NCBI GenBank assembly: GCA_900762245.1
Contig: CAAFFR010000113.1
Coordinates: 1-16,629 of the forward strand
DNA from: an uncultured Oscillospiraceae bacterium
GTDB taxonomy: Bacteria; Bacillota_A; Clostridia; Oscillospirales; Oscillospiraceae
Length of the DNA stretch: 16,629 bases
Direction of reading: 5' to 3'
Positions 1 through 6,601 of the stretch are shown here, piece after piece. The translations under genes and the position numbers were made by a program. Positions within the stretch are counted from its first letter, which is position 1. Each line of letters starts with the position of its first letter. Under the pieces are notes generated by a model. The model did not search any database, was not told where the DNA came from, and was given only the letters and a program-made list of their open reading frames with translations.

Positions 1-190
1 CCCAGTTCCCCCGGGGGGAAGCTGGCTTTCCAATTGCGCTGCAATTGGAAAGACTGATGAGGAATGCGGGCAGTGATGTCACGATTGGTACCATGTTCCA
101 GACTTGGAGCTGCACGCCACCCCTCATCCGTCACGGCTTACGCCGTGCCACCTTCCCCCCGGGGGAAGGCTTTGGGCGCTGTCGCGCCAG
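1..190. repeat. MITE-like palindromic element, family A, copy 1 (left end cut by window)
   Basis: This element matches the copy at 5657-5850 over most of its length. It is bounded by palindromes of the CTTCCCCC/GGGGGAAG type (about 6-22 and 150-168), which make imperfect terminal inverted repeats ending in GCTGGC and GCCACC. Inside are a perfect 12-bp hairpin (26-37 with 41-52, loop GCT), a GATGAGG (56-62) that can pair with CCTCATC (122-128), and a CACGGC-TTAC-GCCGTG hairpin (132-147). A GGCGC-TGTC-GCGCC hairpin (175-188) lies just outside. No open frame of its own is credible, so it is non-autonomous. It ends next to the stop of the C39-like peptidase gene. Confidence 0.8.
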
Positions 191-195
191 CTTGG

Positions 196-978
196 TTACG
201 CCTTACAGATAGCCCAGATATTGCGGATCTGGGGCTCCAGTTCCTCGTAGGTCCATTTTCTTTCGGACCGGATGCGGCTGTTGGGATCGTTGACGGTGAA
301 GGCACCGTCTTCATAGCCCGTCAGGACGATGTAGTGACCGGAGGAGGTGAAATCTCCCACCCCCAGGGCCAGAATAATGGGACTGCCCCCTTCCAGGGCG
401 TCGGTCATTTTCTTTTTCACCAGCGGAAGCTCCGTGGCGGTCAGCCCCAGGCCCGTGGCACCCTCGCTGATGAGTTTCCAGGAGGAGCCGTAGCCTGATG
501 CATAGTAGCCCTTACGCTGGGCGTACTGGGCAATCTGATCCGGGGTCATGTAGGGATCTTCCGTCAGGTAGTAGCCTACCATAGCAAGGCAGGTAGGGCC
601 GCAGCCGGTGACGGCGATGCAGGAAGAACCGTAATCTTCATAGCCCCACATGGGGTCCCACTGTAAAAACAGGGGCACGGTGTTGGCGGAGGTGTTTGTT
701 ATGTCAACTTCTGCCGCTTCCCGGAAGGGGTAGTTCAGCACGAAATCCCTGGTTTCCGGGTTGTTTTCGTACAGGCCGATGATCTCCCAGGGCCACTCGC
801 CGATGGACAGCCCCTGTGCTTCCGCAAAGGCCTTGACTTCCCGTGCTTCTTCGCTGCGTTCCTCCCGGTAAAAGGTCAGATCCCGGTATGCGTTATAGAT
901 GGGCTTCGCTCCCAGCAGCCCCAGAAGCAGCACCGCCAGCAGGCAAAACAGGAATAGGGTCGGTTTCTTTGTTTTCAT
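196..978 (-). CDS. Membrane-anchored C39-like cysteine peptidase (Peptidase_C39_2 type)
   Basis: The 260-residue protein starts with a short basic stretch (MKTKK) and one hydrophobic segment (about residues 7-24), a signal anchor or uncleaved signal peptide, so the rest is probably outside the membrane. After a charged linker (about 35-90) comes a papain-fold C39-like domain from about residue 101. It opens with the typical VPLFLQWDPMWG, then GCGPT with the presumed nucleophile Cys126, then GHYIVLTGY with His215, and NDPN with Asp231. Those three give a complete catalytic triad. Known members of this family are bacteriocin-processing-like or cell-wall-associated peptidases; the substrate here is unknown. 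An AGGAGGAAG site lies just upstream of the ATG at 978. There is no ABC transporter beside it, so a bacteriocin export role is not supported. The gene appears to be monocistronic. Confidence 0.85.
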   Translation of the reverse strand: MKTKKPTLFLFCLLAVLLLGLLGAKPIYNAYRDLTFYREERSEEAREVKAFAEAQGLSIGEWPWEIIGLYENNPETRDFVLNYPFREAAEVDITNTSANTVPLFLQWDPMWGYEDYGSSCIAVTGCGPTCLAMVGYYLTEDPYMTPDQIAQYAQRKGYYASGYGSSWKLISEGATGLGLTATELPLVKKKMTDALEGGSPIILALGVGDFTSSGHYIVLTGYEDGAFTVNDPNSRIRSERKWTYEELEPQIRNIWAICKA

Positions 979-1065
979 GGACTTCCTCCTTTGTATGACG
1001 GTATGATAGCAGAAAATTTTGAAGGAGTCGTTATGGCAAGTTTAAGATTTTCTTATGTTTCTTTT

Positions 1066-1262
1066 TGCGGGGCGGGGATATGTTCCCCATGTCATTCCGT
1101 TAACACAGATTGTAGGGTGCGGATATATCCGCACCGGGCAGTTTCGACGATTGGGCGTTCTGTTTTTACGCTCCGTTTTCGGGGGTGTCCGGTTGAGATA
1201 TATCTCAACCCTACATTGGCTTTCGTAACCGAATGACATGGGGAATATATCCCCGCCCGACA
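1066..1262. repeat. Nested palindromic element, family B (outer element holding an inner related element)
   Basis: The outer arms form a long imperfect inverted repeat. Sequence from 1070 (GGGCGGGGATAT, then TTCCCCATGTCATTC) is repeated in reverse complement ending at 1258. Between them, 1111-1215 is a second element with perfect TGTAGGGT/ACCCTACA termini. Each of the four ends carries its own small hairpin centred on GATATATC or close to it (for example GCGGATATATCCGC at 1119-1132 and GAGATATATCTC near 1195-1206). The inner element recurs, in the opposite orientation, at 6602-6769. No coding frame is credible. The arrangement reads as one MITE inserted in a relative. Confidence 0.8.
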
Positions 1263-1277
1263 TTTTTTTAAGTTTTT

Positions 1278-2324
1278 TTATATTGTTCCCTGCTTATGCT
1301 TCCACAGGAAGGAGATGCCCACCGGCAGGCCGAAGAGCCCCCAGAAGCCGAAGAGCCGCAGTCCGATGAACATGGACACCAGGGTGATGATAGGATGCAG
1401 TCCCAGCTGGGTGCCCACGATTTTCGGCTCCACATAATTGCGGACAATGGTGACGATGACATAGATCAGCAGCAGCTCAATGCCCAGCTTGGTATAACCC
1501 AGCACCAGAGAGATGATGCCCCAGGGGATCATGATGCCGCCGGTGCCCAGGATGGGCAGAATGTCCAGCAGGGCAATGACGGCAGCCTTCAGCACCGCGT
1601 GCTCAATATCAAAGAGGTTAAACAGAATGCTCAGCTCTGTGAAGGTCAGCAGCATGATGATGAGGTAGGACCGGATCACAACGAAGAGGGTATCCTGCAG
1701 ATAAATGCGGACCAGATTCAGCACGTTGGATACCTTTTGGGGCAGCTTTTCTCTGGTGAAGGCGGAAATACGCTCATAGTCTGCAACCACGAAGACGGTA
1801 GAGAAGATCATAGCCAGCAGGCTGAGGATCAGGTTGGGAACGCCGGTGGCCAGTCCGGACACAGCCCCCACCGCCAGCTTGGAAGCGGAAGTCACCACAT
1901 TTTTCAGGGCAGACAGTGCGCTCTCCAGCAGCATTTCCAGAGCATTGACCACCGTGGGGTCCAGATGCTGCAGAGTCTGCCTGCACCAGTTATAGCACAG
2001 GGTCACAAGCGGTACGATCTTCAGCTCATAGAACTCAGGCAGCCACTGGATGATGCCGGTGATGGTGGAAACACCTTTGGCCGCCAGCAGCGTGATGCCA
2101 AGACCAATGAGACCGTAAATAACCGCCGAAAGCCCCAGCCGGAACAGCCGGTGATTGCAGTGCAGCTTCCGGGAAAGCCCCACCACCAGCCAGGCAATGG
2201 GGATGCCCAGCAGGAAGGGCACAGAAATGGGCACAATGTACTCAAAGGCCAGATAAATCCCCGCCACGATCACAGTCCAGTAGCCAAGATTGATCAGAAA
2301 ATCCCGCTTCTGCTGTATATTCAA
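1278..2324 (-). CDS. YtvI-like / AI-2E family integral membrane protein
   Basis: The 348-residue polytopic protein has about seven or eight hydrophobic segments. It carries family hallmarks (PF01594, formerly UPF0118): a DILPILGTGGIMIPWG segment in the central-to-C-terminal half, followed by EPKIVGTQLGLHPIITLVSMFIGLRLFG. Length and pattern fit the sporulation integral membrane protein YtvI subgroup of Clostridia and Bacilli, whose transported substrate is not settled. The start is a TTG at 2322-2324, chosen because a strong TAAGGAGG lies about 8 nt upstream and no ATG is as well placed. It has a leader of roughly 250 nt if the promoter at 2591-2619 is used. The spoIV/ytvI assignment is by family resemblance only, so no gene symbol is given. 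Confidence 0.85.
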   Translation of the reverse strand: MNIQQKRDFLINLGYWTVIVAGIYLAFEYIVPISVPFLLGIPIAWLVVGLSRKLHCNHRLFRLGLSAVIYGLIGLGITLLAAKGVSTITGIIQWLPEFYELKIVPLVTLCYNWCRQTLQHLDPTVVNALEMLLESALSALKNVVTSASKLAVGAVSGLATGVPNLILSLLAMIFSTVFVVADYERISAFTREKLPQKVSNVLNLVRIYLQDTLFVVIRSYLIIMLLTFTELSILFNLFDIEHAVLKAAVIALLDILPILGTGGIMIPWGIISLVLGYTKLGIELLLIYVIVTIVRNYVEPKIVGTQLGLHPIITLVSMFIGLRLFGFWGLFGLPVGISFLWKHKQGTI

Positions 2325-2483
2325 AAGAGATCCCTCCTTAGGTTCGTTTTCTTTATTTTATCAGAGGATGAGAGGCTTGTCTATGATTGTTTCGATCCGA
2401 TGATAAAAATGTTGCGGGTGGTTATTGAGCACTTACTTTGGACTGGCGTAGGGGCACATTCCTTGTAAAGGATTATGATCAAC

Positions 2484-2578
2484 TATTATTTATGACAATA
2501 AGGTCAGACTCATCGCCTGACCCCGACATTTATTATTATAGAACCTAATGTTTTCTCTTCAACATGGGCTGCACCTCC
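2484..2578 (-). other. Leader region of the ytvI-like gene with a six-codon upstream ORF
   Basis: On the minus strand a strong CAGGAGGTGC ribosome site (about 2571-2580) precedes an ATG that opens only MLKRKH before a TAG. This is followed by a GGTCAG/CTGACC hairpin (about 2500-2520) that has no T-run. A second possible promoter (TTGAAG, 16 bp, TATAAT at 2535-2540) lies inside the leader. The tiny ORF could be a regulatory leader peptide or chance. The 2325-2483 stretch shows nothing further. Confidence 0.3.
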
Positions 2579-2590
2579 TGTTCTGCTTTC

Positions 2591-2619
2591 AGTATACACA
2601 GAATCCATCATCAGAACAA
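2591..2619 (-). promoter_or_regulatory. Candidate sigma-A promoter for the ytvI-like gene
   Basis: The minus strand reads TTGTTC (2614-2619), a 17-bp spacer and TATACT (2591-2596). It lies just after the terminator at 2630-2665 and upstream of the six-codon ORF and the ytvI-like gene, so its position is sensible. The -35 box is imperfect. Confidence 0.45.
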
Positions 2620-2623
2620 GGGT

Positions 2624-2665
2624 ATAAAAAATAGGCGTATCACTATCACTAATGATACGCCTATT
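2624..2665 (-). terminator. Intrinsic terminator downstream of ppdK and the fragment ORF
   Basis: A 13-bp perfect stem, AATAGGCGTATCA (2630-2642) with TGATACGCCTATT (2653-2665), has a 10-nt loop. On the minus strand it is followed by a TTTTTTAT tract. It lies 12 nt after the stop of the fragment at 2678 and about 145 nt after the ppdK stop. Confidence 0.8.
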
Positions 2666-2677
2666 CTAATTCAGTTA

Positions 2678-2810
2678 TCAATCAAGGTCGATATACACCG
2701 TTACAGTGGTATCTCTCCATTGATTTTTTCTCAGGTATTGGCCATTGGCCTTTCGATAGGCTTCCGCTTCTTTGAATCCCAGGGGTAATTCAAAGGAGAG
2801 GGAACCCCCC
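2678..2810 (-). pseudogene. Possible 3' fragment of a lost gene (about 43 codons)
   Basis: Directly after the ppdK stop, in another frame, an open stretch reads as protein-like sequence: FELPLGFKEAEAYRKANGQY, then a part ending QWRDTTVTVYIDLD, then TGA. It has no convincing ribosome site or ATG of its own; upstream the frame is antiregister within ppdK. The stop is followed at 12 nt by a good terminator, which is how a real gene end looks. I do not recognise the family. It may be the tail of a deleted gene, or just non-coding 3' UTR that happens to be open. Confidence 0.35.
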
Positions 2811-5435
2811 TCAACCTTTGATAGCAGCCTGAGCGGCAGCCAGTCTTGCGATGGGGACGCGGAAGGGGGAGCAGGAGACGTAGTCCAGGCCGATCTTGTG
2901 GCAGAACTCAACGGACATGGGGTCGCCGCCGTGCTCGCCGCAGATGCCGTAGTGCAGCTTGTTGCCGGAGGCCTTGCCCTTGGCGACAGCCATCTCCATC
3001 AGCTGACCGACACCATTCTGGTCCAGCTTTGCGAAGGGATCGTTCTCGAAGATCTTGGCGCTGTAGTAAGCATCCAGGAACTTGCCGGCGTCGTCACGGG
3101 AGAAGCCGTAGGTCATCTGGGTCAGGTCGTTGGTGCCGAAGCAGAAGAACTCAGCTTCCTTAGCCATTTCGTGAGCCATCAGACATGCGCGGGGGATCTC
3201 GATCATGGTGCCGACCTCGTACTTAAGGTTAATGCCGGAGACAGCGATTTCCTCGTCAGCAGCCTTCACAACGATGTCCTTAACGAACTTCAGCTCCTTG
3301 GCTTCGCCGGTCAGGGGGATCATGATCTCGGGGACCAGCGTCCACTCGGGATGACGGCCCTGAACAGCCAGAGCGGCGCGGATAACAGCACGGGTCTGCA
3401 TGTCAGCGATCTCGGGGTAGGTGACAGCCAGACGGCAGCCGCGGTGGCCCATCATGGGGTTGAACTCATGCAGGGAAGCGATGATGTCCTTGATCTGCTG
3501 AACGGTCTTGCCCTGAGTAGCGGCCAGAGCTGCGATGTCTTCCTCGGCGGTGGGGACAAACTCATGCAGAGGGGGATCCAGGAAGCGGATGGTTACGGGG
3601 TAGCTTTCCATTGCCTCGAAGATGCCTTCGAAGTCGGACTGCTGCATGGGCAGCAGCTTCTGGAGAGCAGCCTGACGCTCTTCGACGGTGTCGGAGCAGA
3701 TCATCTCGCGGAAGGTGCCGATACGGCCCTCCTCGAAGAACATGTGCTCGGTACGGCACAGGCCAATGCCTTCTGCACCCAGCTCGCGGGCCTTCTTGGC
3801 ATCCCGGGGGGAGTCGGCGTTGGTGCGGACCTTCAGAGTACGGTACTGGTCAGCCCAGGCCATGATGCGGCCAAACTCGCCTGCGATCTCTGCATCCTTG
3901 GTCTCGATCAGCCCATCGTAGATGCAGCCGGTGGAGCCGTCCAGGGAGATCTCGTCGCCCTCACGGAAGGTCTTGCCAGCCAGAGTGAAGCACTTATTCT
4001 CTTCGTCCATCTTGATCTCGCCGCAGCCGGAGACACAGCAGGTGCCCATACCGCGGGCAACGACAGCTGCGTGGGAGGTCAGACCACCGCGGACGGTCAG
4101 GATGCCCTGTGCGGCCATCATGCCTTCGATATCCTCGGGAGTGGTCTCCAGACGAACCAGAACGACCTTCTCGCCGCGGGCAGCCCAGGCCTTGGCGTCC
4201 TCAGCGGTGAAGACGATCTTGCCGCAGGCAGCACCGGGGGATGCAGCCAGAGCCTTGGCCATGGGGGTAGCAGCCTTCAGGGCAGCAGGAACGAACTGGG
4301 GATGCAGCAGGGTGTCCAGGTTACGGGGCTCGATCATGGCGACAGCCTTCTTCTCGTCGATCATGCCTTCGTCCACCAGGTCGCAGGCGATCTTCAAAGC
4401 AGCGGGAGCGGTACGCTTGCCGTTACGGGTCTGCAGCATGTACAGTTTGCCAGCCTCAACGGTGAACTCCATATCCTGCATATCACGGTAGTGATCCTCC
4501 AGAATCTGACAGACGTTCTGGAACTGTGCAAATGCCTCAGGGAACTTGTCTGCCATTTCGGAGATGGGCATGGGGGTACGGATACCGGCCACAACGTCCT
4601 CGCCCTGGGCATTGGTCAGGAACTCACCGGTCAGCTTCTTCTCACCGGTGGAGGGGTCACGGGTAAAGGCAACGCCGGTGCCGCAGTCGTCGCCCATGTT
4701 GCCGAAGGCCATGGACTGAACGTTGACGGCAGTGCCCCAGGAGTAGGGGATATCGTTCTCGCGGCGGTAGATGTTAGCACGGGGGTTGTCCCAGGAGCGG
4801 AAAACAGCCTGGACAGCGCCCATCAGCTGCTCCTTGGGATCGGTGGGGAAGTCAGCGCCGATCTTGTTCTTGTACTCAGCCTTGAACTGCTCAGCCAGCT
4901 CCTTCAGGTCCTCAGCGGTCAGATCGACGTCCTGAGTGACACCCTTCTTTTCCTTCATCTCGTCGATGAGGATTTCGAAATACTTCTTGCCGACTTCCAT
5001 GACAACGTCAGAGTACATCTGGATGAAGCGGCGGTAGCAGTCGTAAGCCCAGCGGGGGTTGCCGGACTTGGCAGCCATAACTTCCACAACGTCCTCATTC
5101 AGACCCAGGTTCAGGATGGTATCCATCATGCCGGGCATGGAGGCGCGGGCGCCGGAACGGACGGAGACCAGCAGAGGATTCTCCTTGTCACCGAACTTCT
5201 TGCCGGTGATCTGCTCCAGCTTGTCGACGTAGCACATGATCTCTTCCTTGATCTCGTCAGCGATCTTGCGGCCGTCATCATAGTATCTGGTGCAGGCCTC
5301 GGTGGAGATGGTGAAGCCCTGAGGGACGGGCAGACCGATGTTGGTCATTTCAGCCAGGTTAGCGCCCTTGCCGCCCAGCAGTTCCCGCATCTTACCGTTG
5401 CCTTCGGTAAACAGGTAGACATACTTGTGAGACAT
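2811..5435 (-). CDS. ppdK: Pyruvate, phosphate dikinase
   Basis: This cytosolic enzyme interconverts pyruvate, ATP and phosphate with PEP, AMP and pyrophosphate. In anaerobic Clostridia it often works in glycolysis alongside or instead of pyruvate kinase. The 874 residues match the usual length. The N-terminal ATP-grasp part (about 1-340) begins with GGKGANLAEM. The swivelling phosphohistidine domain carries GGLTSHAAVVARGMG with catalytic His455 and the regulatory-type Thr453. The C-terminal PEP/pyruvate TIM barrel has Arg561, Arg617 (TIRFLD), Glu746 (MIEIPRA), Asn769 (FGTND) and catalytic Cys832 (GICGEHGGDP). Numbering is almost identical to the Clostridium symbiosum enzyme. An AAAGGGG site lies about 10 nt before the ATG. 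No PPDK regulatory protein gene is adjacent. It is read from the promoter at 5522-5550 and ends at the terminator near 2630. Confidence 0.97.
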   Translation of the reverse strand: MSHKYVYLFTEGNGKMRELLGGKGANLAEMTNIGLPVPQGFTISTEACTRYYDDGRKIADEIKEEIMCYVDKLEQITGKKFGDKENPLLVSVRSGARASMPGMMDTILNLGLNEDVVEVMAAKSGNPRWAYDCYRRFIQMYSDVVMEVGKKYFEILIDEMKEKKGVTQDVDLTAEDLKELAEQFKAEYKNKIGADFPTDPKEQLMGAVQAVFRSWDNPRANIYRRENDIPYSWGTAVNVQSMAFGNMGDDCGTGVAFTRDPSTGEKKLTGEFLTNAQGEDVVAGIRTPMPISEMADKFPEAFAQFQNVCQILEDHYRDMQDMEFTVEAGKLYMLQTRNGKRTAPAALKIACDLVDEGMIDEKKAVAMIEPRNLDTLLHPQFVPAALKAATPMAKALAASPGAACGKIVFTAEDAKAWAARGEKVVLVRLETTPEDIEGMMAAQGILTVRGGLTSHAAVVARGMGTCCVSGCGEIKMDEENKCFTLAGKTFREGDEISLDGSTGCIYDGLIETKDAEIAGEFGRIMAWADQYRTLKVRTNADSPRDAKKARELGAEGIGLCRTEHMFFEEGRIGTFREMICSDTVEERQAALQKLLPMQQSDFEGIFEAMESYPVTIRFLDPPLHEFVPTAEEDIAALAATQGKTVQQIKDIIASLHEFNPMMGHRGCRLAVTYPEIADMQTRAVIRAALAVQGRHPEWTLVPEIMIPLTGEAKELKFVKDIVVKAADEEIAVSGINLKYEVGTMIEIPRACLMAHEMAKEAEFFCFGTNDLTQMTYGFSRDDAGKFLDAYYSAKIFENDPFAKLDQNGVGQLMEMAVAKGKASGNKLHYGICGEHGGDPMSVEFCHKIGLDYVSCSPFRVPIARLAAAQAAIKG

Positions 5436-5521
5436 TCTTTTGTACCCCTTTCAATTCTAACAGGCGTGCCATTTTCGCCTATTGTGTTGTATTTTTCAAT
5501 TTACTCTATTAACGCCTATAT

Positions 5522-5550
5522 AGTATATCATGGGTATATGTGAAATGCAA
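5522..5550 (-). promoter_or_regulatory. Promoter of ppdK
   Basis: The minus strand carries TTGCAT (5545-5550), a 17-bp spacer and TATACT (5522-5527), giving a leader of about 80 nt before the ppdK ATG. The -35 box overlaps the first of three evenly spaced TTTGCA repeats. The leader holds two copies of ATAGGCG and a short AGGCG/CGCCT hairpin. Confidence 0.6.
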
Positions 5551-5575
5551 ATAGTTTTGCAAAATTTATTGCAAA
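5546..5575 (-). promoter_or_regulatory. Three TTTGCA direct repeats at exact 12-bp spacing upstream of ppdK
   Basis: On the plus strand TGCAAA occurs at 5546, 5558 and 5570. The first overlaps the ppdK -35 box and the others extend upstream. Regular spacing near one helical turn suggests a regulator site or an A/T-rich UP-like element. No regulator is identified. Confidence 0.4.
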
Positions 5576-5656
5576 TTTTCCATTTTCTGCGATAACGTTT
5601 TCGGAGTACTGAAAATCCTTAAGATGGGATGTGTAAATCGTAATTTATTGTGCTAT

Positions 5657-5850
5657 GGCGCGGCAGCGCCAAGGCTTCCCCCGGGGGGAAGCTGGCAAAA
5701 ATCTTTGATTTTTGACTGATGAGGAATGCGGGCAGTAATGTTACGATTTATACCATGCCTCAGACCTATTTCAGACTTGGAACTGCACGCCATCCCTCAT
5801 CCGTCACGGCTTACGCCGTGCCACCTTCCCCCAGGGGGAAGGCTTTGGGA
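5657..5850. repeat. MITE-like palindromic element, family A, copy 2
   Basis: This is a complete copy of the element at 1-190. It begins with a GGCGC-GGCA-GCGCC hairpin (5657-5670), then the terminal palindrome GGCTTCCCCCGGGGGGAAGC. It has a perfect 8-bp hairpin (5696-5703 with 5707-5714, loop TTT), GATGAGG (5718-5724) pairing with CCTCATC (5795-5801), and the conserved CACGGC-TTAC-GCCGTG hairpin (5805-5820). It closes with CTTCCCCCAGGGGGAAG (about 5825-5841). It fills most of the gap between ppdK and the small-gene cassette. Confidence 0.85.
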
Positions 5851-5878
5851 GCTTACTCACCGGGGCGCGACATGCACC

Positions 5879-6121
5879 TCAATACTGCAGCAGCCTCCGT
5901 AATTTATTCTCCGCCCGCCGGAGGGTTCGCCAGACGGTGGGCTTGGTGACACCCCGGCGCCGGGCGATCTGGTCCAGGGTCAGATTTTCCAGATAGTAGG
6001 CAGAAAGGGTCTCCTTTTGCACCGCTGTCAGCTCTGCCTCCATAGCCCGCTGCAGCCGTTTCAGCTGAAATTCTCGGGGGAAACGGGTGCCGAGAAACGT
6101 GTCAAAGGGTGTATTTTTCAT
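5879..6121 (-). CDS. Small sigma-70 region-4-like HTH protein
   Basis: The 80-residue basic protein looks like an isolated sigma region 4. After a basic N-terminal helix (about 10-28), LTAVQKETLSAYYLENLTLDQIARRRGVTK is followed by PTVWRTLRRAENKLRRLL, the pattern of a DNA-binding helix-turn-helix with a recognition helix (about 33-78). It lacks region 2, so it cannot be a full sigma factor. Similar stand-alone proteins act as phage-type late activators or serve unknown roles. The ATG at 6121 lies inside the end of the upstream 77-residue gene (20-nt overlap), preceded by an AAAGGGG about 10 nt away, so translation is probably coupled. It is the last gene of a three-gene cassette. Confidence 0.7.
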   Translation of the reverse strand: MKNTPFDTFLGTRFPREFQLKRLQRAMEAELTAVQKETLSAYYLENLTLDQIARRRGVTKPTVWRTLRRAENKLRRLLQY

Positions 6122-6335
6122 TGCGCCAGTAGCCCCTTTCGTAATACCGGGCGGTGAGCTCCGCCAGTTCGTTCATCTGGGTCAGCATGGGGGTCAGCTC
6201 CGCGATCCTGCGCCGCAGCTGAAAGACTGCTTCCGGGTCTGTTTCCACAGTCATCTTTTGCCGCAGAAGCTTCAGCCTCCGGCGCAGCAGCAGGGCGGAT
6301 TCCTCATAGCTCCGGCTCAGTTCCATCATGGTCAT
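6102..6335 (-). CDS. Small charged helical protein of unknown function
   Basis: The 77-residue protein starts MTMMELSRSYEESALLLRRR and is rich in Arg, Glu and Leu. Residues about 5-65 are predicted by eye to form two long amphipathic helices (LLLRRRLKLLRQKM and FQLRRRIAELTPMLTQMNELAEL), possibly a helical hairpin or coiled coil. The start at 6335 is chosen because AAAGGAGG lies 6 nt upstream; the frame is open further 5' but that part reads in the wrong frame for the zinc-ribbon gene. It overlaps the zinc-ribbon gene upstream (about 32 nt) and the HTH gene downstream (20 nt). I do not recognise a family; the tight packing suggests joint function with its neighbours. Confidence 0.6.
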   Translation of the reverse strand: MTMMELSRSYEESALLLRRRLKLLRQKMTVETDPEAVFQLRRRIAELTPMLTQMNELAELTARYYERGYWRNEKYTL

Positions 6336-6468
6336 GGGCAGGCCTCCTTTCGCAGCGGATGCACACCAGACTGGGGGCGTAGCACTCACAGCCGCAGCGC
6401 TGACAAAATTCCGCCGGCACCGCATCCTGTGGGTCGGGAAACAGGGTGTAGGGAAATTCAATGTACAT
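6304..6468 (-). CDS. 54-residue zinc-ribbon-like protein
   Basis: The minus strand encodes MYIEFPYTLFPDPQDAVPAE and then a cysteine-rich core FCQRCGCECYAPSLVCIRCE. The pairs Cys22/Cys25 and Cys36/Cys39 make a CxxC-x10-CxxC zinc ribbon, with an extra Cys27 and Cys29. The C-terminus ends HDHDGTEPEL before a TGA at 6304. An AAAGGTGG ribosome site precedes the ATG at 6468, and the promoter at 6501-6529 leaves a leader of only about 27 nt. It is the first gene of the cassette, overlapping the 77-residue gene. Function unknown; its size and company resemble phage-derived regulatory cassettes. Confidence 0.65.
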   Translation of the reverse strand: MYIEFPYTLFPDPQDAVPAEFCQRCGCECYAPSLVCIRCERRPAHDHDGTEPEL

Positions 6469-6500
6469 GTGATCCACCTTTCGTAAAAAATTGTGGTATC

Positions 6501-6529
6501 AGTATACAAAAGAAAACGGTGCCCGTCAG
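6501..6529 (-). promoter_or_regulatory. Candidate promoter of the three-gene cassette
   Basis: The minus strand has TATACT (6501-6506), a 17-bp spacer and CTGACG (6524-6529). The -35 box lies inside the terminator hairpin of the upstream transcription unit, so the two signals are fused back to back. Confidence 0.5.
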
Positions 6530-6541
6530 TCGGACACCGTT
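6505..6541 (-). terminator. Intrinsic terminator of the phosphatase-DUF2284 unit
   Basis: An 11-bp stem with one G-U pair (6515-6525 with 6531-6541, about 5-nt loop) is followed on the minus strand by TTTTCTTTT. It lies downstream of the DUF2284 gene and the family B repeat. Confidence 0.7.
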
Positions 6542-6601
6542 CGGCAAATTGTGGGGAAAAGCCTCCCATCAAAGGTAATGTTACTAAGTTGAGAAGTCTG
6601 A

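Noticed and set aside
53..70. CTGATGAG in the family A repeats as a hammerhead ribozyme core
   Set aside because: The second conserved core (GAAA after stem II) and a cleavage-site triplet in the right place are missing in both copies.
1296..2468. A 390-codon plus-strand frame opposite the ytvI-like gene
   Set aside because: Gln/His/Asp-rich composition typical of the antisense of a hydrophobic membrane protein; no ribosome site.
2772..5543. A 923-codon open frame on the plus strand opposite ppdK
   Set aside because: It is antisense to a gene with complete catalytic motifs, has low-complexity Gly/Ala/Leu/Val-rich sequence and crosses the ppdK promoter. It is an antisense shadow of codon bias.
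6336..6572. Longer N-terminal extension of the 77-residue protein (to 156 residues)
   Set aside because: The extension overlaps the zinc-ribbon gene in another frame, crosses the terminator hairpin and promoter, and lacks a ribosome site.
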